Position numbers and translations under genes: made by a program. A stretch of 64,000 nt of DNA from Dactylonectria macrodidyma (taxonomy: Eukaryota; Ascomycota; Sordariomycetes; Hypocreales; Nectriaceae), in assembly GCA_020744425.1 (NCBI GenBank), contig JAGMUV010000002.1:5500501-5564500 (forward strand). Direction: 5' to 3'. The notes beneath the pieces are model-generated. The model made no database searches. It was not told where the DNA came from and was given only the letters and a program-made list of their open reading frames with translations. Below, piece by piece: positions 34,142 to 44,363 of this stretch; within the stretch, counting starts at the first letter, position 1, and each line of letters begins with the position of its first letter.

Positions 34142-35045
34142 CGAATGGTTTTGCGGGCTACGCCAATCTTATCTTTATCATCCGATAAGGGAGCGGGCTG
34201 ATAAGTGTCTTCATGGTGCACCGATCTGCGCAACACCACCACCAAGTCAGCGACAAGGATTAATAAATCGATCTTTCCCGGGTGGTAGCTCGATCTTAGT
34301 ATATCTTTATGATGGGTGTTCAGACCAAAATCTCCTAGCATCGGATTTGGCTTCAACATACGCCCAGCAATCCCTTGACCCCCATTTACGTCTCGCCGGC
34401 AGTTTCGGATGCCGAGAAGTCGATGACATCAACACTTTGGTCGATGAGGAAAACACCGCTTCTGGTCTGCATCGCAAGCTAGGCGCCAAGCGAGTGTTAC
34501 AGCGCGTTTTAGCCGCATTTCACTGTATGCAGGTAGGCTGAGCACAATTGGCCACACGTAGTATTATCCCCTCCCCTGTGATAGAGTGAAGAGTTCATAT
34601 ATACAAGCCACATTGAAACCGCTGCGGGTTGACTGACTTGCTTCTCGTGAAAGAAGACTTCTGGGATAGGATGATGTGACGACTCAGATCAATATGCAAT
34701 GAAATGTACTCGAGCTATCTCGCAAAATGCCATATCTCACAGTCTCACCACCAGCCCTTGCATCCGCTAGTCAACACCATCGATTGTTGATGCAGTACCT
34801 GCACGGACGGATCGCCTGGTCACCAAATCACCTCGCCGCCATGCAGGAAGCAAAGCATCTTCCCCACCCTTGTCTCTACGGTGAACCCGTAACAAGGTGG
34901 TTGTTCTAGTGTTTCCACTTCTCTTGTCCGCCGAAACAGTCGGGCCCGCCAGTTTTACTTAAACCTATAAGCCTCGAACTTCTCTACTTCACTTTTACCC
35001 TATCACCACAGGGTCTTGATTCGATACGTCTCCCGTTAAGCTATC
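34142..35045. other. Intergenic region before the CFA-synthase-like gene
   Basis: About 900 bp between the RNase H2C promoter and the next start. Only short ORFs are present (for example 34,727-34,909, 60 codons) with no recognisable family. I see no RNA gene in it. Pyrimidine-rich DNA precedes the start at 35,046. Confidence 0.55.
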
Positions 35046-36661
35046 ATGGTTCGAATCAGGACCTCATTACCGGCTCTGCCGCCTCTCGTTAGCAAGCCCG
35101 TATCTCGCGGAGTCGAAGTAATTCGGGGATCCATTGGCAGTTGGACATGGGGCCCAGCACTGTCCATCGTGAAGCCTGCCATTCTGTCCGTCCTGTCGCG
35201 AATTGAAACGGGAACCCTCTTGATTGTCGATGAGCCCGGCGAGACTAGGTACGTCTTCGGCCAGAAGCTATCAGGGAAGCTCGGGAGCATTGTCGACGAG
35301 AACGGACTCCCCCGTCGGGCAGATACAACTCCACGGGTTGAAGTTGTGGTCAAGAATGATGCGTTCTGGATGCGCTTGCTGTTGTTTGCCGACATGGGCT
35401 TCGCCGAGGCATACATGTTGGGTGATTTCGAGTGCAAGGATCTCACATCGTTTTTCCAGGTAAGTTTTGCAATCACTTCCTCATCTCCGTTAGTCGATCT
35501 TGTTCTCATATCACCATTAGCTGTTCATTATAAATCGCGACCAGGTGGGAAACGGAACCACATGGGCATCCAGCATGTCTTCAGCAATCACCAGTGTTGC
35601 CCGATCGACGAACACGCTTTCGAATGCGCTTCTCAACATTTCGGCTCACTACGATATCAGCAACGACATGTTTGCTACCTTTCTTTCTCCTGATATGACA
35701 TACTCATGCCCCATATGGCAACGCCAAAACGAGGAAGAGTCATTAGAGCACGCCCAGATGACCAAGCTGCACCGGTTTATCGACGGTGCAAGGATTCAGT
35801 CAACTGATCACGTTTTGGAGATCGGAACTGGCTGGGGCTCTTTCGCAATTGAAGCTGTGAAGAGCACCGGCTGCCGGGTCACTAGCCTCACACTCTCCAA
35901 GGAGCAAAAGGTCCTGGCTGAGGAGCGAATCGATGCTGCAGGCTACAGTAACCGCATCGAAGTGAAACTCATGGACTATCGAGCACTACCGGTCCCCGAA
36001 ACACCTTTTGACAAGATTGTCTCTATCGAAATGCTGGAAGCAGTCGGCCAGGAGTATCTAGCTACATATTTCGACTGCATTAACAGGCTCCTCAAGAGAG
36101 ATGGCGGTATCGCTGTCTTCCAGTGTATTACGATGCCAGAGGGCCGTCATGAAGCCTATTCCAAGTCAGAGGAGTGAGTTGTCACAGCAGAGAGCTCGGT
36201 GGATAACACTAACCACGAATCAATTATAGCTTCATCAACCATTACATTTTCCCAGGCGGCTATCTGCCATCCATCACTCAGCTGCTGAATCACATCAGTC
36301 AACAATCCCAAGGAACACTCATCATCGAAAATGTCGAGAATATCGGTGGCCATTATGCGAAAGCATTGAGACTATGGAAAGAAGAGTTCCTAGGGAATTT
36401 TGAAGAAGAAATCAGGCCGGCACTTATCAAGAAGCACCCAGACATGACCCAGGAGGCGATTGAGGTGTTCCGAAAGAAATGGGAGGTAAGAAGAAATCCG
36501 ACACGCCCGAAAACAAGACACTTGATGTTATGGCTCTAACATCTTGACAGTACTACTTCACATATTGTGAGGCTGGATTCGTTACCAAAACCCTTGGAGA
36601 TGTCATAATCACTGTTGGGCGAGAGGGCTCATTGCAATTGATGAATGGAATACCACTGTAA
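35046..36661 (+). CDS. Cyclopropane-fatty-acid-synthase-like SAM methyltransferase
   Basis: A protein of 477 residues from four exons (35,046-35,459; 35,521-36,173; 36,230-36,485; 36,551-36,661) in the mycolic acid/cyclopropane fatty acid synthase family (PF02353). These enzymes transfer a methylene or methyl group from S-adenosylmethionine to unsaturated chains of membrane phospholipids. Seen are the family's AHYDISNDMFATFLSPDMTYSC entry motif (residues about 180-201), the SAM-binding LEIGTGWGSFAIEA (about 239-252), the substrate-helix region LTLSKEQ, SIEMLEAVGQEY (about 308-319) and FINHYIFPGGYLPS. Bacterial CFA synthases are about 380-420 residues; the extra length here is N-terminal. The product in this fungus, a cyclopropane or branched chain, cannot be told from the sequence. 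It is tail-to-tail with REX4. Confidence 0.92.
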
Positions 36662-36797
36662 GGAGATGTAATGGAATAATGTCTCTACTCCTGGACTGGA
36701 AATAATCTCCAGTAATGGACGCAGCAACGTCCGTAATTGCAAAGGTGTATCGAGGTCGAGCGTATAGTATGGTATAGATATGTCTCGTTTTTGACGC

Positions 36798-37781
36798 TTA
36801 CGCCTTTCGTTTCTTCTTGGCTTTGACTCCTCTCGTCCCGCCTCCTTGCACGGTAGGCGCGTAACGATTTGCGTGATCGACATCGAACCCGGGCTTATGC
36901 TTTCTAAATAGTAACATAGTCACTCGAGCGTCTTCAATACTAGAGTGCGCTCCGTCCTGAATCTCGACGGAGAGGATTTGTTGGGCGAGCAATCTCAAGG
37001 CAGGTTTCCTGCCATTTCCATACTTTCTGAAAGGGGGATACTTTGCTGTGTCGCGGACGTCTCTTGAAGGATGGCTTAGGATCAGAGCCTCAAGGTCGTG
37101 CTTAATGTCGTGCCCAATCAAGATTCGGTCGCGAAGGAGTTTGTCCACGTCTTGTTGAACCTCCTCAAACTCCCTGGCAAATCTCATGCTTTTTTGGCTG
37201 ATTCCGCTCACGGCAGTCCGCCAATTCGTGACTCTCTCCTTCGGTTTTACATATGAGTCGTAGACTTGTCGACCGTGGAAGTCAACGATGCTGACGCGTG
37301 CGAGTGCAGATTCGTGGCCGCCTGGCCCAACACCCACCATTTCGCAATCGATGGCAATGTACTTCCCGATCTCGATGCCTTCGATGAGTCCGCTGTTGAT
37401 CCTGTCTTTTTCAGATGCTTGCATCATTGAGTTGTCCTTTGTCCCCAGGCTGTAGGTTTCAGCTAGAGCCTCGGCGGAGATGTCATTTTCATCAGCCCAC
37501 AGGGCGAGAGCTGTTGAAGGAGCATTACTTGGCACATCTTCAACTTTATTGCTGTGAACGCCACCCATTTGGCGCTTCGGGTTTGGTTTTACGCGCTTGA
37601 CAGGTGCTGATTGTTTTGTTCTGGCTTCGCCAACTTTCTTAAACTTCTTGGGTCGAGGGTTGACTGATGGCGCTGCAGATTTCCGTTTCAAAGACGGCTT
37701 GGTCGAGGATTCAGGTTTGGGTGAGGATTCCGCCTTGAGTTTTTCCTGTAGTTTCTTCCAGTTTGAAGAAAGCCCGGCCAT
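36798..37781 (-). CDS. REX4: RNA exonuclease 4 (REX4), DEDDh family
   Basis: A single-exon protein of 327 residues with a basic, low-complexity N-terminus (1-110) and an EXOIII-type 3'-5' exonuclease domain (about 135-300). The DEDDh residues are visible: YIAIDCEMVG (D and E), the aspartate of LIGHDIKHDLEAL, and HSSIEDARVTM near the end of the domain. The spacing and the GHxxxHDL element fit REX4/ISG20-like enzymes that act in processing of the rRNA internal transcribed spacer in the nucleolus. The C-terminal KKKRKA run looks like a nuclear or nucleolar signal. It is convergent with the CFA-synthase-like gene (136 bp between stops) and divergent from ESA1. Confidence 0.9.
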   Translation of the reverse strand: MAGLSSNWKKLQEKLKAESSPKPESSTKPSLKRKSAAPSVNPRPKKFKKVGEARTKQSAPVKRVKPNPKRQMGGVHSNKVEDVPSNAPSTALALWADENDISAEALAETYSLGTKDNSMMQASEKDRINSGLIEGIEIGKYIAIDCEMVGVGPGGHESALARVSIVDFHGRQVYDSYVKPKERVTNWRTAVSGISQKSMRFAREFEEVQQDVDKLLRDRILIGHDIKHDLEALILSHPSRDVRDTAKYPPFRKYGNGRKPALRLLAQQILSVEIQDGAHSSIEDARVTMLLFRKHKPGFDVDHANRYAPTVQGGGTRGVKAKKKRKA

Positions 37782-38096
37782 TTTCCATAGAATGAAGCCA
37801 GCCTAGTCCTAGGAACCCTCGACGTTGTTGCTGTGTTTATGTGTTAGTCGTAGAGCAGAGCAAAATGCCTTTCTCATGTCTGCCGTATTGCGAATTTGTT
37901 ACGAAAGGCGCTAACGAGTCTTATGCAACTGCCGGGGTGTTGATAAGCTTCATCAGGGTTTCACCGCCTTTACGATAAGACCGGAGCTTCTAGATTCTGC
38001 CAGACCCCTCCAAAATTCATCACTTTCATCTTCTCCAAACTCCACGCGACAAACCAATTTCCATCAACCGCCCCCCCCACCATTGTCTTTTTCATC

Positions 38097-39663
38097 ATGG
38101 CAGGCGGTACTCCTGGCGGAGAGCCTACCGTAGGGTCTGATGGACCTCGCCTCAAAGGAAAAGCGACCCCCGAAACACTGCAGACAGGATGCATCGCCTG
38201 GGTCGAAAAGGAGGGACAGCCACGACGAGCCGAGATCCTCAGTATAAAGACAACGAAGAGCGGGATGCAGTTCTACTGCAATTTCGACAACTTCAACAAG
38301 CGACTAGACGAATGGGTCCCAGTCGTGAGGATCGACTTCGCACGCGACGTCGAGTGGCCAAACCCTGACAAGGACAAGCCAAAGGACACCAAGACGAAGA
38401 AGGCGCCATCAACTGCACAGTCGAAAAAGAATCAGGTATCCAAGAAAGCCCAAAAGCGACCAAGCAAGAGGGAACAATCAGTCGCCTCGGAGACGAACAC
38501 CCCACATCCCTGGACAGGTGAGAACCCAGACAACAGCACCATTAAGAGTTGGTCTAACGAGGAGCCTAGTAGACTTCGTCGAATCGCAAACCCGCCAAAA
38601 GTCAACATCTGTCGGCCCAGAAGGAGAATCACAAACAAGACTAAGTGTAGAAGGGGGCGCGACACCGGCGGCCCCAGAAGAAATGGAAGTGGACGACAAG
38701 GAGGAAGATATGAAGAAGGAGTCACAGGATTTCAGCCGAGAAGTGGAAATCGAAAAGCTACGAACCTCGGGGTCAATGACGCAAAATCCCACAGAAGTCT
38801 CGCGAATTCGAAATATTTCCAAGGTCCAGTTCGGGAAGCATGACCTCTACCCGTGGTATTTCTCCCCGTACCCCGAGGTATTCAGTCAGGAGGATGTCAT
38901 CTTCCTCTGTGAGTTCTGCCTGGGCTACTACGGTGACGAGAAGGCGTTTACGAGACACCGACGGAAATGCACACTGCAGCACCCACCTGGAAACGAAATC
39001 TACCGAGACGGTCTCATTTCTTTCTTCGAAATTGACGGTCGAAGACAGAGAACGTGGTGTCGCAACCTCTGTTTGCTGTCAAAGATGTTCCTCGACCACA
39101 AGACGCTCTACTACGATGTGGATCCGTTCTTGTTCTACGTCATGACTACGCGAACAGAAAAAGGGTGTCATGTCGTAGGATACTTTTCCAAGGAAAAGGA
39201 GAGTGCGGACGGGTACAACGTGGCATGCATTCTCACACTGCCGCAGTACCAGCGCAAGGGTTATGGCCGACTGTTGATCCAGTTTTCGTATGAGCTGTCC
39301 AGAATTGAAGGGAAGCTAGGGTCTCCGGAGAAGCCACTCTCAGATTTAGGACTGCTCAGTTATCGACAATACTGGTCAGAGAACATCTTGGATCTGCTTA
39401 TGGGGTACAGTGAACGAGAAGAAAAGACCACAATCGAAGCAATCTCAGCGGCACTAGTCATGACGACGCAGGATGTGGAGCACACACTCCAGGCGATGCG
39501 GATGCAGGTGTATCACAAGAGCGACCACAAGATTGTGATACCGGACAAGTTGATCAAGCAACGAGAGAAGGCGAAATTGAAGCAAAAGAGGACAGTGGAC
39601 GCGAGCAAAATCCAATGGAAGCCGCCGGTGTTTACGGCGTCCAGCCGAACTTGGGGTTGGTGA
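38097..39663 (+). CDS. ESA1: MYST histone acetyltransferase ESA1
   Basis: The catalytic subunit of the NuA4 complex, which acetylates histone H4 and H2A in the nucleus. Two exons (38,097-38,517 and 38,570-39,663; intron of 52 nt) give 504 residues. The N-terminus carries a Tudor-knot/chromo domain (residues about 25-85, [19 protein letters not shown]...[12 protein letters not shown]). A lysine-rich linker follows. The MYST domain begins with a C2HC zinc finger ([21 protein letters not shown]), then the catalytic cysteine in NVACILTLP, the acetyl-CoA loop [12 protein letters not shown] and the catalytic glutamate in [18 protein letters not shown]. The lysine of [12 protein letters not shown] is the usual autoacetylation site. 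Length and layout match fungal Esa1 closely. Confidence 0.95.
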
Positions 39664-40204
39664 TGCATCTCGTCTGCAAATTGGGTCCCGGTCTTGGGCG
39701 GCTATACAAGGCTAACAGGGAAATGATGGTTTGTAGAACATGCATATAATTTGATACCCAATTGAACCATAATTATTGGCGATCCTAAGGAGGGAAGCAG
39801 ACACATCACTGAGGGCATTTGAGAAGGACGGTCGTCAATGGAAAGTGAAGCACTAACAAGCTTTCCTAGCGTTCCCCAGCTTCAACGTCTGTTGCAGACC
39901 AAGGCTCCCCTGTCAGCGGCCCGCCCTCCTGCTCCGTCGCGGCGTCACAGGCAGCGCTAGAGCAGCAGATCCTTGTCTCAGGTACAAAGCTCCGGTCCCA
40001 CACACAACATGAAGCTCCCTCTCCACGAGACCTCTTCAGCTGCACCTTCAACTCCAACAAACTCTACGCATTCCTGTTCTTCACATCGACACCAATACAA
40101 CGATTCAGCTAGCCCCTCGCATCCTCCAAACACTTCCATCTCCAGCCACGCCTCCTCTAACCCTTTAGGCTTACGCTTACTTCCATCCAGACGTCATCTT
40201 CGAA
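39664..40204. other. Intergenic region between ESA1 and the GH125 gene
   Basis: About 540 bp. Short overlapping ORFs (39,973-40,266 +, 39,866-40,060 -) have no family resemblance. The CT-rich stretch at about 40,000-40,190 looks like a 5' leader. Confidence 0.55.
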
Positions 40205-41939
40205 ATGACGCTCCGGCTGTTGGCGTCCGGCCTGCTTGGCTTGGGCATGCGCCTCGCCAGCGCTGAGAACAGCCAAGAACCGCTGACAGACTGGGTTGGC
40301 GCATGCCCTGAATACACCATCTACTCTACATTTCCGCAGTATGTGTCCCACGTCCAAGCCCATGTTCCATCATAGCCAACCGATAGTCCACAGCCGCCCT
40401 CTCAGCTCCGGTCCCCGAGAGCTACCTTACCAACGACCGAGCCCGCAATGCCGAACATTCAGGTCGGACGAGATCGAGAGAGTCATTGAAGAAGTGACGG
40501 CGCGCATCAAGGACCCGGACCTTGCCCGTTTGTTCGAGAATACATTTCCCTCTACGACCGACACCACAATCAAATTTCATACCAAAGGCAAAGAGAACGC
40601 GGGCTTCTTCAAAATGAATGGGTTTGGGTTCCGGGACGACGGCGCATGGGAAGGACCGCAGTCCTTCGTCATCACCGGCGACATCATTGCCGAGTGGCTG
40701 CGAGACTCAACGAACCAACTACGCCCTTACCAACCCCTTGCCAAGAAAGACCAGGCCATCCATACTCTGCTACTTGGTGCCATCAACACCCAAGCTGAGT
40801 ATGTCATCAAATCCCCTTACTGCAACGCCTTTCAACCGCCTCCAATCAGCAACCTCCCCCCGGCAAACAACGGCCAGGATGATAAGGTCCACCCAGCTTA
40901 CGAACCCCACGCCGTCTTTGAGTGCAAGTATGAGCTGGATTCCCTGGCACATTTCCTGGCGCTTGGCAACGACTTCTACGAGCACGCCGAGTCGACTGAG
41001 TTTCTCAACAAAAGGTGGTTTCTTGCCGTTGAGACACTGCTCGAGGTCCTCACGCAACAGTCCAAACCGACGTTTGATCCCGAAACTGGCAGGTTCCAGC
41101 GCAACGAGTACACTTTCCAGCGACAAACTAACCTAGGAACCGAAACGCTCAACCTACAGGGCGTGGGCAACCCTTTGAACTTTGGAACTGGCCTGGTCCG
41201 GTCAGCCTTCCGACCCAGCGATGATGCGACAATTCTGGGCTTTTTTATCCCAGCCAACGCCATGATGTCGGTGGAGCTGCAGCGAGCTGCCATAATGCTG
41301 AAAGCGGCAGGCAAGGCACCTCTCGCAAAAACATTGGAAGATTGGAGCAAGACGTTAAGAGATGGAGTCTTGAAGCACGGCGTCGTCAAGCACAAAAGGT
41401 ATGGGGACGTATTTGCGTATGAGGTTGATGGATATGGGTCTTCGATTTTGATGGATGACGCCAACTACCCCTCGTTATTGGCCCTGCCCCTGATGGGATT
41501 CTGCGAGACCAGTGATCCTATTTATCAAAACACAAGAAAGATGCTATTGGAGAAATCGGGCAACCCTTACTACCTGGAAGGAAGGGATTTTAAGGGCATT
41601 GGAGGTATGTCAACTCTCCGACTTGAGTAAAGTATATGCAACACCTAACATCTGACTTTAGGGCCTCACATTGGCCTAAGGAACGCTTGGCCAATGAGCT
41701 TGCTAATCCAGGCTCAGACATCTAATGATGATGCCGAGATCAAAGAGTGCCTGGATCTTGTCCTGGACTCGGCGAAACTGGGTCTTGTTCACGAGAGTAT
41801 CGATGTGCAATACATGGCACAATACACGAGGAGCTGGTTCGCGTGGGCCAATGGCGTGTTTGCAGTAACAATTCTAGATTTGGCCAAGCGAAAGCCGTAC
41901 CTCATTTTTGGGGAGGGCGCAGAGCCGTATGAGGTGTGA
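40205..41939 (+). CDS. Secreted GH125 exo-alpha-1,6-mannosidase-like glycosidase
   Basis: A glycoside hydrolase family 125 protein (PF06824) of 540 residues from three exons (40,205-40,338; 40,394-41,604; 41,662-41,939). The family removes terminal alpha-1,6-linked mannose without a metal. Residues 1-20 (MTLRLLASGLLGLGMRLASA) form a signal peptide ending in an AxA-like site, so it is secreted or enters the secretory pathway. The mature start has CPEYTIYSTFP, then LPYQRPSPQCRTF, ITGDIIAEWLRDSTNQ, FECKYELDSLAHF, the DDATILGFFIPANAMMSVEL segment, SILMDDANYPSLLALP and the C-terminal YTRSWFAWANGVF. The first exon is only visible after splicing; the second exon alone looks like an N-terminally odd ORF starting at 40,296. 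Confidence 0.92.
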
Positions 41940-42826
41940 CGAGATTGATTCGAAATGGTAATGGAATGACGATACGAGATAGGAAACGGCACAGACGGCG
42001 GGGATAGGCGCATGTTTAACATTGAGGGATTGTATTGGCTTACAAACTTAGGGTGTTGGGCTTGCATTTCATGGTTGATGGATACGTTAAACCTTGACCA
42101 AATGCAGCCCTTCAACAACAAATGGTGAGTGTTCGCAGCACACAGTACATGGCATGGCGTTGGGATATTTCCAACTTGTCTCACTATCAAAACTAGGCCT
42201 CACGGGATAAAAAAAAAAAAAATCTCCCTACAACTGAGGTAAAAAATTCGATGCCCTCATGAAATTGTGTCGCCGGCGGCCAGATATCAAAGAAATTGGA
42301 TGCGGAGAGAGTCGAGATCCACAGTTATCCGTTGTTAACCACTCATCCCGTCAACACACGGCCATTGCAATTACGAATAGGCCTTTGGCTCGACGCAGCG
42401 AAGGGGGCAAAAGCCGCTAGATTCGGACTCAGCTTCCTGATCCAGTTTCCCACTCTGACTAGTCTAATACCGAACACATAGTGAGATTCAAGGGCGGCCG
42501 GCGGCGGCTTTCGCGATGCGACAATGTTAGAATGCATCGCCCGTCCACTCGGTCCGACATCGCTGCGCTTCTTGAAGGCTGTCTCAACTTGCACCGGCTT
42601 GCATCGCTCCACTGCACCCAACTGCGCGACGAGGCCAAGGTGCAATTGGACTTTTTGAGAAGTATAATTCTGTCATGTGAAGTGGTTTCTCATTGCCTCA
42701 GCATTGTCCTAGCCTTGCTTGTCGCCACCATCGAGCCTCGTCTAAACCTCCATCATCACCATCACCACCACCCTCAGCATCGTCGCCAACCCCCCTCCCA
42801 CGACCTCCGCCCCTGTTATCGCCGCC
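41940..42826. other. Intergenic region upstream of the aminotransferase
   Basis: About 890 bp. It holds a run of 13 or so A residues near 42,211 and a long CCT/CAT-rich pyrimidine-biased leader just before the start at 42,827. The ORF at 42,481-42,840 overlaps the start codon, encodes a histidine run from CAT/CAC repeats and resembles nothing; I take it as leader sequence. Confidence 0.55.
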
Positions 42827-44296
42827 ATGTCGAACTCTAAGCACTCCATCAACCTCATCCGTGGCTGGCCCGCGCCGGAGCTCCTCCCCGCGCCGCTCCT
42901 TTCGGCGGCCTCGCGGCGGGTCCTCGCCGACCCGGACACATTCGTGCCGGCGCTGCAGTATGGGCCGGACCCGGGCTACCAGCCGCTCCGAGAGGCCCTG
43001 GCAGTCTGGCTCGCCGGACACTACGGCGTCGTGCCGGACCCGGAGCGCATCTGCATCTCCGGAGGCGCCAGCCAGAATGTCGCTTGCATCCTGCAGAGCT
43101 TCACCGACCCGGCCGTCACGAGGGCTGTCTGGATGGTCGCCCCGACGTACCACCTTGCCTGCGGCATCTTTGACGACGCTGGCTTTGCGGGTCGATTGAG
43201 GGCGTTTCCCGAGGATGAGGAGGGCATCGACTTAGAGGTGCTAGAAGCCAAGATTCGCAGGCTAGAGGACGAGGAGGCCAATACACCTCCGGCCCAGGTA
43301 AGTAACACACCTGGGAAACTAGCTTCCAACCAGTTCCCAGCTTCTCAGACTAACGTGCGCAACAAACAGCCTTTCAAAGACCCTGGAGAGCACCGTAAGT
43401 TCTACCGCCATATCATCTACGTCGTGCCCACCTGCTCCAACCCCTCGGGCAAGACCATGTCCGTTGGCCGCCGCGAGGGCCTCGTCCGCCTGGCCCGCAA
43501 GTACGACGCCCTCGTTATCTGCGACGACGTCTACGACCTCCTCCAATGGCCCCTAGACAGCAACGCCAGTGGCGCCGCCCTGCGATCCGACGAAACGCCC
43601 GAGATGACGCTCCCGCGCCTCTGCGACATCGACCTCGCCATGGCCCGAGACTCCAAAGACCCCAAGGGCTTCGGGTTCGCCGTTAGCAACGGCTCGTTTA
43701 GCAAGATGGCCGGCCCTGGCATGCGGACCGGCTGGTTGGAGGGATCGCCGTCTTTTGCTTTCGGCCTCGCCCAGACAGCCTCGTCCAAGTCCGGAGGCGC
43801 GCCAAGCCAGTACAGCGCCGCCGTGCTATCGGACCTAGTCCACTCAGGCGAGTTGCAGGACTATCTTGCTACAATAGTGCGACCCAGCCTACAACGTCGT
43901 CACCGCCGTCTGGTAGACGCGATCCACGGGTACCTCTCTCCGCAGGGCGTCACCATTCGCGAAGCTGGCCTTGTCGACGGTAAGGTTTACGGGGGTTACT
44001 TCGTGTGGTTGCAGCTCCCCCAGGGTCTATCAGCAAAGCTGGTTGCCGATGCCTCCCTCGCTGAAGAGAACCTCATTGTCGGCAATGGCAATATGTTCCA
44101 GGTGCACGGCGACGAAAAGACGGTTGACCTGGACGGCGCCATCCGAGTGACCTTTGCTTACGTCCCAGAGGACGACCTTGATGAGGGTATCCGTCGTCTC
44201 GCGGCGGCGATGCAGAGAGTTAAAGCCGACCCATCCACATACGAAAGTCGAGCCAACACGGTGTCAGACGCTGCCATGATAGACTCTAGCAAGTAA
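42827..44296 (+). CDS. Class I/II PLP-dependent aminotransferase
   Basis: A pyridoxal-phosphate enzyme of the class I/II aminotransferase fold, about 465 residues after splicing of one intron at 43,298-43,369 (GTAAGT...CAG, 72 nt, a multiple of three without stop). Visible family features are the N-terminal LIRGWPAPELLP and LQYGPDPGYQPLREAL, the cofactor-contact ISGGASQNV, YVVPTCSNPSGKTMS, the aspartate in VICDDVYDLL, and the lysine motif NGSFSKMAGPGMRTGW, where the lysine should bind PLP. It resembles the 2-aminoadipate/aromatic or valine-pyruvate type more than aspartate aminotransferase, but the substrate cannot be assigned. Strong use of GC-ending codons suggests good expression. No targeting signal is obvious. 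Confidence 0.9.
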   Translation: MSNSKHSINLIRGWPAPELLPAPLLSAASRRVLADPDTFVPALQYGPDPGYQPLREALAVWLAGHYGVVPDPERICISGGASQNVACILQSFTDPAVTRAVWMVAPTYHLACGIFDDAGFAGRLRAFPEDEEGIDLEVLEAKIRRLEDEEANTPPAQVSNTPGKLASNQFPASQTNVRNKQPFKDPGEHRKFYRHIIYVVPTCSNPSGKTMSVGRREGLVRLARKYDALVICDDVYDLLQWPLDSNASGAALRSDETPEMTLPRLCDIDLAMARDSKDPKGFGFAVSNGSFSKMAGPGMRTGWLEGSPSFAFGLAQTASSKSGGAPSQYSAAVLSDLVHSGELQDYLATIVRPSLQRRHRRLVDAIHGYLSPQGVTIREAGLVDGKVYGGYFVWLQLPQGLSAKLVADASLAEENLIVGNGNMFQVHGDEKTVDLDGAIRVTFAYVPEDDLDEGIRRLAAAMQRVKADPSTYESRANTVSDAAMIDSSK

Positions 44297-44363
44297 AAAT
44301 GAGGTATTAGCAGTGGCTATAGTCTATACTACCGCTGGCACTTTCCGACCAGTCAGCGCCTCC

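Noticed and set aside
34727..34909. 60-codon ORF, and a GTAACAAGGTGG word resembling the 3' end of small-subunit rRNA
   Set aside because: No family resemblance, and the rRNA-like word is short with no rRNA sequence around it.
35040..35065. B-box-like GGTTCGAATC at the start of the CFA-synthase-like gene
   Set aside because: The flanking bases do not form a T stem and no A box is found at the right distance; it lies within coding sequence.
42481..42840. 119-codon ORF with a histidine run
   Set aside because: It overlaps the aminotransferase start and its composition comes from CAT/CAC repeats in a leader.
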